DNA from: Nostoc sp. CCCryo 231-06
GTDB taxonomy: Bacteria > Cyanobacteriota > Cyanobacteriia > Cyanobacteriales > Nostocaceae
NCBI GenBank assembly: GCA_023522315.1
Contig: JAHCSU010000409.1
Coordinates: forward strand, 1-37,029
Length of the DNA stretch: 37,029 bases
Direction: 5' to 3'
The notes under the pieces are model-generated. The model did not search any database, was not told the DNA's origin, and saw nothing but the letters and a program-made list of their open reading frames with translations. A program made the translations under genes and the position numbers. This document shows, piece by piece, positions 1 to 8,550 of the stretch. Within the stretch, counting starts at the first letter, position 1. Every line of letters starts with the position of its first letter.

Positions 1-148
1 CATCACGGTTCCAATTATTATTCCTGTCTCTAGAGTTTCTAGCTTCTCCAGGATTATATCTGCCATCACGGTTCCAATTATTATTCCTGTCTCTAGAGTT
101 TCTAGCTTCTCCAGGATTGGATCTGCCGTCACGGTTCCAATTTTGATC
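1..148. repeat. 63-bp tandem repeat inside the secreted-protein gene
   Basis: Units begin near 1, 64 and 127 with a 63-bp spacing. The first two are almost identical; the third is diverged and incomplete. The period is a multiple of three, so each unit adds 21 residues in frame. The array runs off the left edge, so its copy number is unknown. Confidence 0.85.
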
Positions 149-265
149 GCGATCGCCAACAACATATACTTTCGTCTGGGCACTTGCAGGCGCAGTCAAG
201 AGAGTGGGAACAATAATCAGGGCAGCAGCAGCTAAGACTATCGATATCCGGTTTGCTTTCAACAT
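1..265 (-). CDS. Secreted protein with 21-residue tandem repeats (5' part only)
   Basis: Read on the minus strand from an ATG at 265, the frame stays open to the window edge, giving 88 residues of a longer protein. The first 29 residues form a clear Sec signal peptide: a basic start (MLKANR), a hydrophobic core rich in Ala, Leu and Ile, and a cleavage site after ASA. The mature part begins QTKVYVVGDRDQ and then enters a tandem repeat of 21 residues containing NWNRDGR and NPGEARNSRDRNN; DNA repeats start at about 1, 64 and 127, a 63-bp period. The repeat is rich in Asn, Arg and Asp, so it is hydrophilic and probably extended. I do not recognise the family. It is likely exported to the periplasm or outside. 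The 3' end lies beyond the window. Confidence 0.75.
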   Translation of the reverse strand, partial: MLKANRISIVLAAAALIIVPTLLTAPASAQTKVYVVGDRDQNWNRDGRSNPGEARNSRDRNNNWNRDGRYNPGEARNSRDRNNNWNRD

Positions 266-629
266 GAAATTGATTCCTTATTTGTATTAAAGTTATATTT
301 TGCTGAGGTTTGAATTCAGCAATCTTTAGACAGTTATTTTTGTTTTGGCATCAAGGTTTTTAATATTTGCCTCCTCGTATAAATTCATACATATTAATTA
401 TTGCTTAAAACGTCCAAACCGATGTATGACCAAAGTCATTAGTAATTCCAGACTGATGTATGACCAAAATCATCAGTTTTTTTTATAGGCATTGGGCATG
501 GGTTATTCTCCTTGTCCCCCCATCTCCCCTACCCTTTCCCCAAGATTGGTAAGATTTTGCTACCGTCAACAGCGCAGATCGTTTAAGCTAGCTGAAAGAT
601 TCTTTGATTAGTGGCTTAAAGGCGGTAAT
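266..629. promoter_or_regulatory. Intergenic region with a duplicated palindromic motif
   Basis: This 364-bp gap separates two divergent genes for exported proteins. It carries a 22-bp motif twice, at 421-442 and 455-476, 34 bp apart. Each begins GATGTATGACC and contains a small palindrome: ATGAC-CAAA-GTCAT at 426-439 and ATGA-CCAAAA-TCAT at 460-473. Spacing close to three helical turns would place both on the same DNA face, which fits an operator for a dimeric regulator, but this is inference. A C/T-rich tract (about 500-545) follows. No gene is visible. Confidence 0.35.
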
Positions 630-1517
630 GTGCCTAAACATGTTCGTTTGATTTCTTTTCTAATGGTCTGTAGTTTATGGAGTATGCCAAAAGCCGCTAA
701 CGCGCAGGCATTAATACCCCATACATTGCAACTAGATGGGACAAAGTTAGAGAAGCAGGGGTTGAGCTTGGCACAGGAAGCGGCTCAACTGGCTCAGTTT
801 CAACAGGTTGAATTAGCTTTGCCACGAGCGCGGCTGGCTAGTCAACTGGCTCCTAAGAATGATAAAGTGTGGTTGCTCTTAGGTGGATTGCAACTGCAAA
901 CCAAAGAGTTTGAGGCGGCGATCGCTAGCCTGAAAAAAGCGCAATCTATCAACCCTAAAAATGGTGATATTTTGTTTGCTTTGGGTTCAGCTAATTTTCA
1001 GCAGAAAAATTACCAAGCAGCTGTTGTCAATTACCAAGACGGTTTGAAGTTAAAACCCAATGATCCAGAGGGTTTGTTTAATTTGGGTAATGCTTACTAT
1101 TTGCTGGGTAAATTGCCAGATGCGCTCGCGCAGTACAATACAGCAGTTTCTAAAGATAAAAAATTCTGGCCGGCGATCAACAATATTGGCTTAATCAACT
1201 ACGAACAGGGTAATACCCCCGAAGCGATTAAGCGATGGCAATCTGCTGTAACCCTTGATAAGCAAGCCGCAGAGCCTTTATTGGCCTTAGCAGTGGCACT
1301 GTATACTAAAGGCGATCAGCAACAAGGATTAAGCTTAGGAGAAGCCGCACTCCGCATCGATCAGCGCTATGCTAATTTGGATTTCCTCAAAGAAAATCTC
1401 TGGGGCGATCGGCTACTGTCTGATACGAAAAAATTCCTAGAATTACCCCGTATTCAAGCAGCCCTACAACAACAAGAAAACTCATCATCAGCCCCTGAAC
1501 AACAGCCTACTCAATAA
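630..1517 (+). CDS. Secreted tetratricopeptide-repeat (TPR) protein
   Basis: This 295-residue protein has an N-terminal signal peptide (hydrophobic LISFLMVCSLW, cleavage probably after AANA near residue 25), followed by about five to six TPR units between residues 44 and 247. Typical TPR features are visible, such as NPKNGDILFALGSANFQ, NDPEGLFNLGNAYYLLG and the repeated Ala/Gly positions. TPR proteins are scaffolds for protein-protein contacts; no catalytic domain is present. The start is GTG at 630, preceded by GGCGG; an overlapping ATG at 628 is in another frame. The C-terminus is Gln/Ser/Pro-rich and probably unstructured. It stands alone on its strand. The partner is unknown, and periplasmic location is inferred from the signal peptide. 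Confidence 0.85.
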   Translation: MPKHVRLISFLMVCSLWSMPKAANAQALIPHTLQLDGTKLEKQGLSLAQEAAQLAQFQQVELALPRARLASQLAPKNDKVWLLLGGLQLQTKEFEAAIASLKKAQSINPKNGDILFALGSANFQQKNYQAAVVNYQDGLKLKPNDPEGLFNLGNAYYLLGKLPDALAQYNTAVSKDKKFWPAINNIGLINYEQGNTPEAIKRWQSAVTLDKQAAEPLLALAVALYTKGDQQQGLSLGEAALRIDQRYANLDFLKENLWGDRLLSDTKKFLELPRIQAALQQQENSSSAPEQQPTQ

Positions 1518-1519
1518 TA

Positions 1520-1590
1520 GAGTTAGGAGTTAGGAGTTAGGAGTAGAGACGCGATTAATCGCGTCTGTAATTGAGTTAGGAGTTAAAAGT
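1520..1590. repeat. Heptanucleotide tandem repeat with a 20-bp palindrome
   Basis: Directly after the TPR gene the heptamer GAGTTAG is repeated three times (1520-1540), with a further partial copy near 1573-1585. Between them lies a perfect 20-bp palindrome (1547-1566, AGACGCGATT and its complement). Short heptamer arrays of this sort are well known between genes of filamentous cyanobacteria. The palindrome may form a 3'-end hairpin, but it has no clear U-tract. Confidence 0.7.
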
Positions 1591-1735
1591 AAATATTTCA
1601 ACTCATAACTCATAACTTTCCTATCACCACTTGCCTAACAGCACCTTTTTGTAGTACATATATACTAAATAAAGACAGGAACTAGTCGCCCAAAAACGTT
1701 TGCGGGCGAGTATTCCTGAAATTAGTTGTCAATTC

Positions 1736-2140
1736 TCAATGGTCGTCTTTGGGTAGAAGTGCGATGATTTGGTCAACAAACTGTTGATGGTCAACAACTG
1801 GCTTAGAAATGTAACCATCAGCGCCGCTTTGCTTGAGAAAGTTTTCGCGATCGCCTTCCATAGCATGTGCCGTCACCAAAATAACAGGTAAATTTGCTGT
1901 TTTGGGATCAGATTTTAACATTTGTGTAATTTTGATTCCATCAACAGATTTACCTTGGTAAACGCTTCTAGACAGAGAAACATCCATCAAAATCAGGTCG
2001 GCTTCTCCTGATTGGGCAATTTTTATTACTTCTTCGACATTTTCAGTGTGTTTCACACCCAAGCCGCCACGCTTGGACAAAATTTTGGAAAAAACACGAG
2101 CATTAATTAGATCGTCTTCGACAATTAAAACAGTTTTCAT
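1736..2140 (-). CDS. Single-domain CheY-like response regulator
   Basis: This protein of about 134 residues is almost entirely a receiver domain. It has the acidic pair in VLIVEDD, the phospho-acceptor Asp in LILMDVSL, the Thr in ILVTAHA and the Lys in GYISKPV. There is no output domain, so it probably relays phosphate or regulates a partner by binding, as CheY, DivK or Rcp1 proteins do. I place the start at the ATG at 2140 (MKTVLIVEDD). A longer frame from a TTG at 2182 adds 14 residues unlike the family N-terminus. No strong ribosome-binding site is visible for either. No kinase gene is adjacent. Confidence 0.9.
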   Translation of the reverse strand: MKTVLIVEDDLINARVFSKILSKRGGLGVKHTENVEEVIKIAQSGEADLILMDVSLSRSVYQGKSVDGIKITQMLKSDPKTANLPVILVTAHAMEGDRENFLKQSGADGYISKPVVDHQQFVDQIIALLPKDDH

Positions 2141-2462
2141 GAGATTTTTAGTAATAGAGGTAGAGGTAAGGCGATTAGGCAATTCAAAATTTAAAATGAG
2201 AAAATGCAGTCATGGTAAGTATCCTGGCTATGGAGTCTATACAAATTAAGTGTGCAGCATATCATTCGATTAAAACAGCTACCTGCTATCTGTTTCCTTT
2301 TTAATAGTCAATGTACATCCTGTCATCAAGGATGATACTACTGCTTTTTCTTCTATGACTATCAATATTTTGTTAGGAATCCCATTTCATCCGTTATGCT
2401 GTGGTTGCTGCAATATTGAGTTCCGACGGCTTTAGTGTAGTTAAATTTCAGGGAAAAAACTC
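2141..2462. other. Intergenic region between divergent receiver and gyrA-type genes
   Basis: This is about 320 bp between two divergently transcribed genes and must hold both promoters. It is AT-rich in parts. I see no convincing hairpin, repeat or small gene, and no single promoter I would commit to. Confidence 0.4.
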
Positions 2463-5003
2463 ATGGCAAAACAGTTAAACCTTCTCTCAACGGGACAGGT
2501 AATTCCAACAGCCCTGCACACCGAGATGCAACGGTCTTATCTAGAATATGCCATGAGCGTGATTGTCGGGCGAGCGCTACCAGACGTGCGTGATGGCTTA
2601 AAACCAGTGCATCGGCGCATTCTATATGCCATGCACGAACTCGGTTTAGTACCAGATAGACCCTATCGGAAATGTGCCCGTGTCGTGGGTGATGTGCTGG
2701 GTAAATACCATCCCCACGGCGACCAATCAGTTTACGATGCCTTAGTGAGGCTGGTACAAGATTTTTCTAGCCGCTATCCTTTACTGGCAGGACACGGTAA
2801 CTTTGGCAGTGTCGATAATGACCCGCCAGCAGCGATGCGCTACACAGAAACGCGCCTCGCACCCATCAGCCATGAGGGAATGCTGACAGAAATTGGTGAA
2901 GAAACTGTGGAATTTGTCGGGAACTTCGATAATTCCCAGCAAGAACCAACGGTATTACCTGCTCAGTTGCCGTTTCTGTTGCTCAATGGCTGTTCTGGTA
3001 TTGCTGTAGGAATGGCGACGAATGTTCCACCCCACAACTTGGGGGAAGTTGTCGATGGGTTAATTGCTTTAATCGACAACCCAGATTTGCCAGATGAAAA
3101 GTTATTTGAGCTAATTCCAGGGCCAGACTTTCCTACTGGTGGAGAAATACTTGGTGAGACTGGAATTCGAGAAGCATACACCACAGGTAAAGGTGGGATT
3201 TTGCTGCGGGGAGTTGCGACTCTGGAGGAAATTCCAGCCACAAGGGGAAGCAAGCGACGGACGGCAATTATCATTACAGAATTGCCTTATCAAGTGAATA
3301 AGGCTGCCTGGATTGAGAAGGTAGCTGATTTAGTAAATCAAGGACGCTTGCAAGGAATTTCTGATCTTCGGGATGAAAGCGATCGCGAAGGGATGCGGGT
3401 GGTAATTGAACTCAAACGCGATACCAATCCCCAAGAAGTTCTCCAGCATTTATATCACCAAACTGCTTTACAAATGACGTTTGGCGCAATTCTCCTAGCA
3501 ATAGTAAATGGACAACCCCGCCAGTTAAGTTTGCGTCAACTGTTGCAGGAGTTTTTGAGTTTCCGAGAAGAGACGCTGAACCGTCGCTACAATTACGAGT
3601 TGGAGAAGGCCCAAAGTCGTGTGAATTTGGTGGAAGGTTTACTCAAAGCACTATCTAATTTGGATCAGGTAATTCAAATTTTGCGCCAAGCTCCCGATGG
3701 CAGTACGGCAAAAATTAACCTTTGTAGCCAACTAGATTTGAGTGAGGTACAAGGAGATGCAATTCTGGCTATGCCGTTGCGCCGCCTCACCAGTTTAGAA
3801 CAGCAAAATTTGCAGCAGGAATTTGAGCAGATAAGTGAACAAATTAGATTGTTGGAGCTATTACTGAGCGATCGCCGAGAATTGCTCAAGGTACTGAAAA
3901 AAGATTTGCGATCGCTCAAGCGCAAGTACAACGATCCCCGGCGTACTAAGCTAGCACCTACCAGCAGCGACACAAGGATACAAGAGGACAAGGGGACAAG
4001 AGGACGAGTAGAGGAAGAAGAGGAACTTAAATCTTCTGAACCAGCAGAGGAAGCGGTTTTAGAGTTTACCCAACGGGGTTATGTGCGCCGTACCCAGCCA
4101 TCTGGGAGAAAGTCAAAAGCTGAAAATGGTCTGCATGATAACGACTTCATTATCCAAACTGTGTTGACTGACACTGAGAAAGACTTGCTAGTACTAAGCG
4201 CTAGTGGCAAAGTCTATCCTGTGAAGGTGGGAGAAATTCCCCCAACCACTGGACGTTCTCCACGGGGAAAACCTTTGATTACTATGCTCAGTAGTACTGC
4301 TCAAAGCGCTCAAGAAGCTGTAGTCAGCCGCTTTTTATTACCGGAAAATCTCGAAACTCAGCAGATGATTCTCTTAACAAAACAGGGGCGAATTAAGCGT
4401 CTGTCTCTGGGAGAATTCACTAATTTGACGCGGCGCGGAATCACGATTTTGAAGCTCAAAGACGATGATGAATTGTCATTTACCCAATTCACGGCTCCAG
4501 GGGCGCATCTGATTTTAGCTAGTTCCGGTGGGCGACTGTTGCGCTTTGCAGCCAATGATGAACAATTACCGATCATGGGACGCACAGCGATGGGTTTACA
4601 AGCATTTCGGTTATTGAAAAATCAGCAAATGGTTGGCTGTGTCACTGTCGGTAAAGATGACCAGTTACTGCTAGTTACTCAAGAAGGATATGCCAAACGG
4701 ATTGCTGCGAGTCAGTTAAGAGCGGCTAATCGCGGCGATTTAGGCACGCAAGCGCTGAAATTTGCCAGCAAAACTGACAACTTAGCTGGTATGGTTATAG
4801 CGATGCCAACTCTTGGAGACGCTACGCGAACGGCGGGCTACGCCAACGCATCTGCCGAGGTAGCTTTAGTGACGAATAAGGAGCGGGTAGTGCGGATACC
4901 TGTGGAAACAGTGCCAATATTGGGCAGAGATGTCAAAGGTGAAAGTATCATCCAACTCAACCGCGATGAAAAAATCATCACCGTCGCCGAAGTGCGATCG
5001 TAA
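2463..5003 (+). CDS. gyrA: Type IIA topoisomerase A subunit (GyrA/ParC family)
   Basis: This 846-residue protein is the DNA-cleaving subunit of a gyrase or topoisomerase IV. The N-terminal winged-helix/tower part is intact: [31 protein letters not shown], and catalytic Tyr127 in AAMRYTET. It would form an A2B2 enzyme with a GyrB-type ATPase; the only one here is at 9429-11366. The C-terminal beta-pinwheel is present from about residue 535, with blades such as FTQRGYVRR and [11 protein letters not shown]. At the usual place of the GyrA box (Q-R-R-G-G-K-G in gyrases) I read [10 protein letters not shown], so the box is not recognisable. This may therefore be the second, ParC-like A subunit that cyanobacteria carry. 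The linker (about residues 504-520) and last blade (about 785-797) contain repeat-derived insertions. The ATG at 2463 gives the normal family N-terminus. Confidence 0.9.
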   Translation: MAKQLNLLSTGQVIPTALHTEMQRSYLEYAMSVIVGRALPDVRDGLKPVHRRILYAMHELGLVPDRPYRKCARVVGDVLGKYHPHGDQSVYDALVRLVQDFSSRYPLLAGHGNFGSVDNDPPAAMRYTETRLAPISHEGMLTEIGEETVEFVGNFDNSQQEPTVLPAQLPFLLLNGCSGIAVGMATNVPPHNLGEVVDGLIALIDNPDLPDEKLFELIPGPDFPTGGEILGETGIREAYTTGKGGILLRGVATLEEIPATRGSKRRTAIIITELPYQVNKAAWIEKVADLVNQGRLQGISDLRDESDREGMRVVIELKRDTNPQEVLQHLYHQTALQMTFGAILLAIVNGQPRQLSLRQLLQEFLSFREETLNRRYNYELEKAQSRVNLVEGLLKALSNLDQVIQILRQAPDGSTAKINLCSQLDLSEVQGDAILAMPLRRLTSLEQQNLQQEFEQISEQIRLLELLLSDRRELLKVLKKDLRSLKRKYNDPRRTKLAPTSSDTRIQEDKGTRGRVEEEEELKSSEPAEEAVLEFTQRGYVRRTQPSGRKSKAENGLHDNDFIIQTVLTDTEKDLLVLSASGKVYPVKVGEIPPTTGRSPRGKPLITMLSSTAQSAQEAVVSRFLLPENLETQQMILLTKQGRIKRLSLGEFTNLTRRGITILKLKDDDELSFTQFTAPGAHLILASSGGRLLRFAANDEQLPIMGRTAMGLQAFRLLKNQQMVGCVTVGKDDQLLLVTQEGYAKRIAASQLRAANRGDLGTQALKFASKTDNLAGMVIAMPTLGDATRTAGYANASAEVALVTNKERVVRIPVETVPILGRDVKGESIIQLNRDEKIITVAEVRS
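3970..4008 (+). repeat. Short repeat tract in the linker of the gyrA-type gene
   Basis: The DNA reads as degenerate copies of a GGACAAG-like heptamer (ACAAGGATACAAGAGGACAA, then GGGGACAAGAGGAC). It resembles heptamer arrays normally found between cyanobacterial genes. It is translated as a charged, low-complexity stretch ([10 protein letters not shown]) just before the acidic EEEEE run that joins the cleavage core to the C-terminal pinwheel. The site is a flexible linker, so the insertion should be tolerated. Confidence 0.5.
4815..4849 (+). repeat. Dispersed repeat copy inside the gyrA-type coding sequence
   Basis: This 35-bp stretch (GGAGACGCTACGCGAACGGC, then GGGCTACGCCAACGC) shares GGGCTACGCCNACGC with the copies at 23305-23329 and 29907-29931, which lie between genes. 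Here it is read in frame as [12 protein letters not shown], between the last two strands of the C-terminal domain. It is likely a dispersed repeat unit that entered the gene. Confidence 0.6.
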
Positions 5004-5040
5004 ATCAAGGTGAGTTTTTATTTTTGTAGGGTTTGCCTCG

Positions 5041-5070
5041 TTCCCAGTCTCCCGCTGGGAATGCCTTTTT
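5041..5070 (+). terminator. Possible terminator after the gyrA-type gene
   Basis: TTCCCAG (5041-5047) pairs with CTGGGAA (5055-5061), followed by TGCC and five T (5066-5070). It lies about 40 bp after the gyrA stop. The same CGTTCCCAG...CTGGGAA element occurs as a dispersed repeat near 17340-17363, so it may be a repeat that happens to act as a terminator. Confidence 0.45.
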
Positions 5071-5586
5071 ACAGGGCTGCTGCCTCCCGAATTGGCGGCA
5101 CAAAATATTGAGATGGTGCTTAAGTAAGTACCATTCCAGCCCAATACTGCGTAGGTTTTGAATATTCGTAGGTTGGTTTGAGCTTAAGCGTTACCCAATA
5201 AACCCTGCAAAATGTTGGGTTTCGTTCTTAAACCCAACCTACACATTTTTATTTTTTACCCAAAACCTACCTAGTATTGCATTGCAGCCTATGAAACAGA
5301 AGTTTTGCATTTTGTTTAATCCACCTCCCTAAGTATTTTTGACTCCAAATATCTCTATTAATTATCAATAATTTTTAATTGTAAAATAATAAACTCTATG
5401 GAGAATTAAGCAAGACAAATAATAATTTGACAATTAATCTCAATAAATATAGGATTGTCTCTAACGATAAAAATTTACATAACATTTCTTCTACCTCAGT
5501 AAATGTAACTTAAGGCTGATGTTTTAATCTGTATAAATAGCTATCAATATTTATGTCAAGGTATGGAAACAAAAGTATAAAAAATG

Positions 5587-5614
5587 TTGCATTTCTAAAA
5601 ATGTTTGTTATATT
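5587..5614 (+). promoter_or_regulatory. Candidate promoter of the HLIP gene
   Basis: TTGCAT (5587-5592) and TATATT (5609-5614) are spaced by 16 bp, close to sigma-70 consensus. The predicted transcript would start near 5621, about 40 nt before the HLIP start codon. A TTTACAT motif, resembling one half of the HLR1 element bound by RpaB at light-stress genes, lies at 5617-5623 by the presumed start site. This rests on sequence pattern only. Confidence 0.4.
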
Positions 5615-5663
5615 AGTTTACATAAGGCAATAAACCTTAAGAATTAAGTTTGGAGTCCGAACC

Positions 5664-5849
5664 ATGACAAATGCAAGCACAACAAAAGTCACTACTCCTA
5701 TAATTGAAGATCGCAACGCTTGGCGTTGGGGCTTTACCCCACAAGCAGAAATTTGGAACGGTCGCTTGGCAATGATTGGCTTTTCAGCAGCCATTTTGGT
5801 TGAAGTTTTTTCTGGTCAAGGCTTCCTGCATTTTTGGGGCATCCTATAA
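5664..5849 (+). CDS. hli: High-light-inducible (HLIP/SCP) chlorophyll-binding protein
   Basis: This 61-residue protein has one predicted membrane helix with the chlorophyll a/b-binding signature [12 protein letters not shown] (about residues 30-41), in which Glu, Asn and Arg bind pigment and stabilise the helix. It continues into [21 protein letters not shown]. HLIPs sit in the thylakoid membrane, pair as dimers, and protect photosystem II assembly by binding chlorophyll and carotenoid under light stress. The length and the motif preceded by a [10 protein letters not shown]-type segment match the family. It is a single-gene unit with its own candidate promoter and a strong terminator 28 bp downstream. 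Which hli paralog it is cannot be told from here. Confidence 0.93.
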   Translation: MTNASTTKVTTPIIEDRNAWRWGFTPQAEIWNGRLAMIGFSAAILVEVFSGQGFLHFWGIL

Positions 5850-5877
5850 GTTTTAATATCTAAGATGACCTATAAAT

Positions 5878-5914
5878 AAAAAACCTGGAGTGCTAATTCA
5901 CTACCAGGTTTTTT
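5878..5914. terminator. Bidirectional rho-independent terminator between HLIP gene and sigA
   Basis: An 11-bp perfect stem, AAAAAACCTGG (5878-5888) with CCAGGTTTTTT (5904-5914), is extended inside by AGTG/CACT. It gives a U-tract on either strand. It sits between the convergent HLIP gene and sigA and can serve both. Confidence 0.85.
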
Positions 5915-5921
5915 ATTTGTT

Positions 5922-5978
5922 TGTTATTAGTCATTTGTCATTTGTTTATTTACTAATGACTAATGACCAATGACAATG
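5922..5978. repeat. Heptamer repeats arranged as an inverted pair
   Basis: TAGTCATTTGTCATTTG is followed by CTAATGACTAATGACCAATG, so the same heptamer family (TNATGAC) appears in both orientations between the terminator and the end of sigA. The same type of repeat recurs at the miaA start near 11552. Confidence 0.6.
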
Positions 5979-5979
5979 A

Positions 5980-7149
5980 CTACCGAATATACTCTTTGAG
6001 AACGCTGTTACGATTTGGGTGGCGTAACTTGCGGAGTGCTTTCGCTTCAATTTGACGAATGCGTTCGCGGGTAACATTGAAAATCTGGCCAATTTCCTCA
6101 AGAGTCTTCATCCGACCATCATCCAAGCCGTAACGCAGTCTGAGAACATCGCGTTCACGAGGACTAAGACTATCGAGGACTTTTTCAAGGTCTTCGCGCA
6201 GAAGGTTTTTGGAAACTTGGTCTTCTGGAGTTTCACCATCGGATTCAATAAAATCGCCCAACCGAGAATCTTCTTCTTTACCAATGGGTGTTTCTAATGA
6301 AATGGGTAACTGGGCAGATTTAGCAATAAACCGCAACTTCTCAATGGTCATTTCCATGCGAGTGGCGATTTCTTCTTCAGTGGGTTTGCGACCCATTTCT
6401 TGAGACAGTAACTTGGTAGTTTTCTTAATCCGAGAGATGGTTTCGTAAAGGTGAACTGGAAGGCGAATTGTGCGGGATTGATCTGCGATCGCGCGGGTAA
6501 TTGCTTGACGAATCCACCATGTAGCATAAGTGGAGAACTTATAACCTTTTTCGTGGTCAAACTTTTCAGCGGCACGAATCAAACCGAGACTGCCTTCCTG
6601 AATTAAGTCTTGGAACGACAAACCACGATTCATGTACTTCTTAGCAATTGAAACTACAAGACGGAGGTTAGATTGCACCATCTTGTCTTTCGCCCTGCGA
6701 CCAACATGGAGGCGATAACGAAAAGCTGGCAAAGGTAGTTGTACTGCTTCTGCCCATTCACTATCACGAGGATCGCGATCTAACTGTTCACAGAGTCTTT
6801 CCCGAACCCTCTCTAATTCCAGCAAATCAGCGATTTTCCGCGCCAATTCAATTTCTTCGTCTGCCCGCAACAGCCGAATTCTACCAATTTCTTGCAAGTA
6901 GAGCCGAATTGAATCTTCGGTATAGTGCTTCTTCTTGCTTTGTGTCCGACGACGCGATTTAGCGGCTTTTCCAGACTTTGCGTCGTCCTCATCAGACTGA
7001 GGCTCTAAAAATTCCTCGTCACCTTCATCGATGATCAGCAAGTCCTCTTCATCGTCTATTAAGAGTTCTTCTAACTCGAGCTCAGGCTGATTTATTATTT
7101 CTAGGTCAGGCTGATATATGCTTTCGAGTACGTTGTTAGCCTGGTTCAT
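5980..7149 (-). CDS. sigA: Group 1 (housekeeping) RNA polymerase sigma factor SigA
   Basis: This 389-residue protein is the principal sigma-70 factor, which directs RNA polymerase to housekeeping promoters. Seen in order: an acidic N-terminal region (about residues 20-60), region 1.2 ([19 protein letters not shown]), regions 2.1-2.4 ([55 protein letters not shown]), region 3, and region 4.2 with the -35-binding helix-turn-helix ([20 protein letters not shown]). The long acidic N-terminus without the large E. coli insertion is typical of cyanobacterial SigA. The ATG at 7149 starts a normal N-terminus. It is a single-gene unit; its promoter must lie in the long gene-free region upstream. Confidence 0.95.
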   Translation of the reverse strand: MNQANNVLESIYQPDLEIINQPELELEELLIDDEEDLLIIDEGDEEFLEPQSDEDDAKSGKAAKSRRRTQSKKKHYTEDSIRLYLQEIGRIRLLRADEEIELARKIADLLELERVRERLCEQLDRDPRDSEWAEAVQLPLPAFRYRLHVGRRAKDKMVQSNLRLVVSIAKKYMNRGLSFQDLIQEGSLGLIRAAEKFDHEKGYKFSTYATWWIRQAITRAIADQSRTIRLPVHLYETISRIKKTTKLLSQEMGRKPTEEEIATRMEMTIEKLRFIAKSAQLPISLETPIGKEEDSRLGDFIESDGETPEDQVSKNLLREDLEKVLDSLSPRERDVLRLRYGLDDGRMKTLEEIGQIFNVTRERIRQIEAKALRKLRHPNRNSVLKEYIR

Positions 7150-7278
7150 GCCGCGTTCCTCATGCTCCTTGCAGAATCAATTACTCAAGATGTGTTTACT
7201 GCTCTTTTAAACGAGCTATTCCTCAACCGAAAATAAACTTTTTGGCAGATTTGCCAGAGATATTTTCGGATATTTTAG

Positions 7279-7299
7279 ACCTCCGGTCGGAGGTTTTTT
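7279..7299 (+). terminator. Orphan rho-independent terminator upstream of sigA
   Basis: ACCTCCG (7279-7285), a GT loop, CGGAGGT (7288-7294) and five further T make a compact GC-rich terminator on the plus strand. The strand opposite has no U-tract. It lies about 130 bp from the divergent sigA start with no coding gene feeding it. Confidence 0.75.
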
Positions 7300-8525
7300 A
7301 CTTTAGTTTAAGCGATTACTAAAAGTGACTTGCTCATCTTAGTAAATGTTATATGTGTTGCTATCACACACTGCTTTCAACTAACTGGTCAAAAAAAAGA
7401 CTCGCCTTTATCAAAAAATTTGCCACTCTATACTAATGAGTTCAGACTGTTGGCAGATTTTCCTAGAAAGACTCTTCCGATTGTAGCCTGTTTCACAGAA
7501 ATTGCACTCTTTTTGTGTATTAATCATGAACTTCTAAAGCAATTATTAGCCACTATTACCAAAAAGACATTAAAAACAGGAGTTATACCCTTAAATTTTT
7601 CTCCACTTTTCGGAATTGCAGTGACCCTCTTATTACATTACAAAGCAAGTACGTTTGCTTTTGCCGAATTTCATGTATTTTACACAACATTCATTACTTA
7701 GGAAGAGTGAATTTCATGTTAACTCAGACGATTCGTCTTAATCTACCCATTTTTACATTACCTTCACAAATTACGCATTCCTTAGACTAAAGCGGTTCTT
7801 GACCTTGGGTAAATACAACAAGGGTGATGGTGTTTGCCTTAAAGCAGTTAACCTTCTGCGTACTAATTACCTTAACTGAGGAGTTGAGGCTGTGGCAGAA
7901 TCAACCTGATAGCAGATCGATTTAGGTTTAACTAATTTGGTCTTATTCACACGTTAGCGCACTGTGGCGATTTCAGCCCTATGAAACTTGACAAACTTTT
8001 CTTATTGTATACAAGGATATTTTAATCAATACAAAAAGAATTTGTCCTGGTAACTCGCCAGTATAGTCTTATTTAAGGCAAAAGTTCATTAGATACATCC
8101 CATACAATAGCGATCGCCACGGCAGTACATGAAGATATTAACAAGTTTGCTGCCAGATGGTGTCCGCTTCCAGTAGGCATTAACTCGAAGAAGGAGAAGC
8201 CAGAAGATTGCCTGATGATTTGGTTACAAACTTGAATCACGTAAGTACGCTGTAAACTTCAATACTTTTGTCTCAGTAAGTTGCTGTCATCTTATTATGA
8301 GAAATCCTCAAAATACTTATTAATTGCTGTTTGATAGATGAGATTCAGTTATTTTCTTAAAGCATAACAAATGTGTTTCTAGCTGGTGGACAAAATAAAT
8401 CAGCCAGTCAGTGCAAAGAGTATTATCTTAACTAAACTTCTATAAAGTTGGTAGTTTAGCTAACACTAGAAGATTGAATTTTTGTAAAATATTGACAATA
8501 AGCAAATTATATGTTTAATTGCTAA

Positions 8526-8550
8526 CTACAAAAATTCTAAATTTTTGTAG
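8526..8550. repeat. 11-bp inverted repeat after the fasciclin gene
   Basis: CTACAAAAATT (8526-8536) pairs perfectly with AATTTTTGTAG (8540-8550) across a 3-nt loop, 15 bp past the fasciclin stop codon. The stem is AT-rich and lacks a good U-tract on the minus strand, so a terminator role is only possible. Confidence 0.5.

Larger units (their letters stand above)
5004..5663. other. 660-bp intergenic region with repeats and the HLIP promoter region
   Basis: The left part is repeat-derived: a hairpin at 5041-5061, and an imperfect inverted repeat at about 5168-5244 whose arms read GTAGGTTGG and CCAACCTAC. The right part (about 5300-5663) is very AT-rich and leads into the high-light-inducible gene. 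A plausible promoter is TTGCAT at 5587-5592 and TATATT at 5609-5614 with a 16-bp spacer. TTTACAT- or GTTACAT-like motifs lie at 5474-5480, 5501-5509 (reverse) and 5617-5623. No further gene is visible. Confidence 0.5.

Noticed and set aside
2046-2249. Small plus-strand frame opposite the CheY-like gene
   Set aside because: It is the antisense shadow of the receiver gene and has no own features.
7330-7701. 123-residue open frame upstream of sigA
   Set aside because: No ribosome-binding site, no family resemblance, odd composition, TTG start, and it lies in likely sigA leader DNA.
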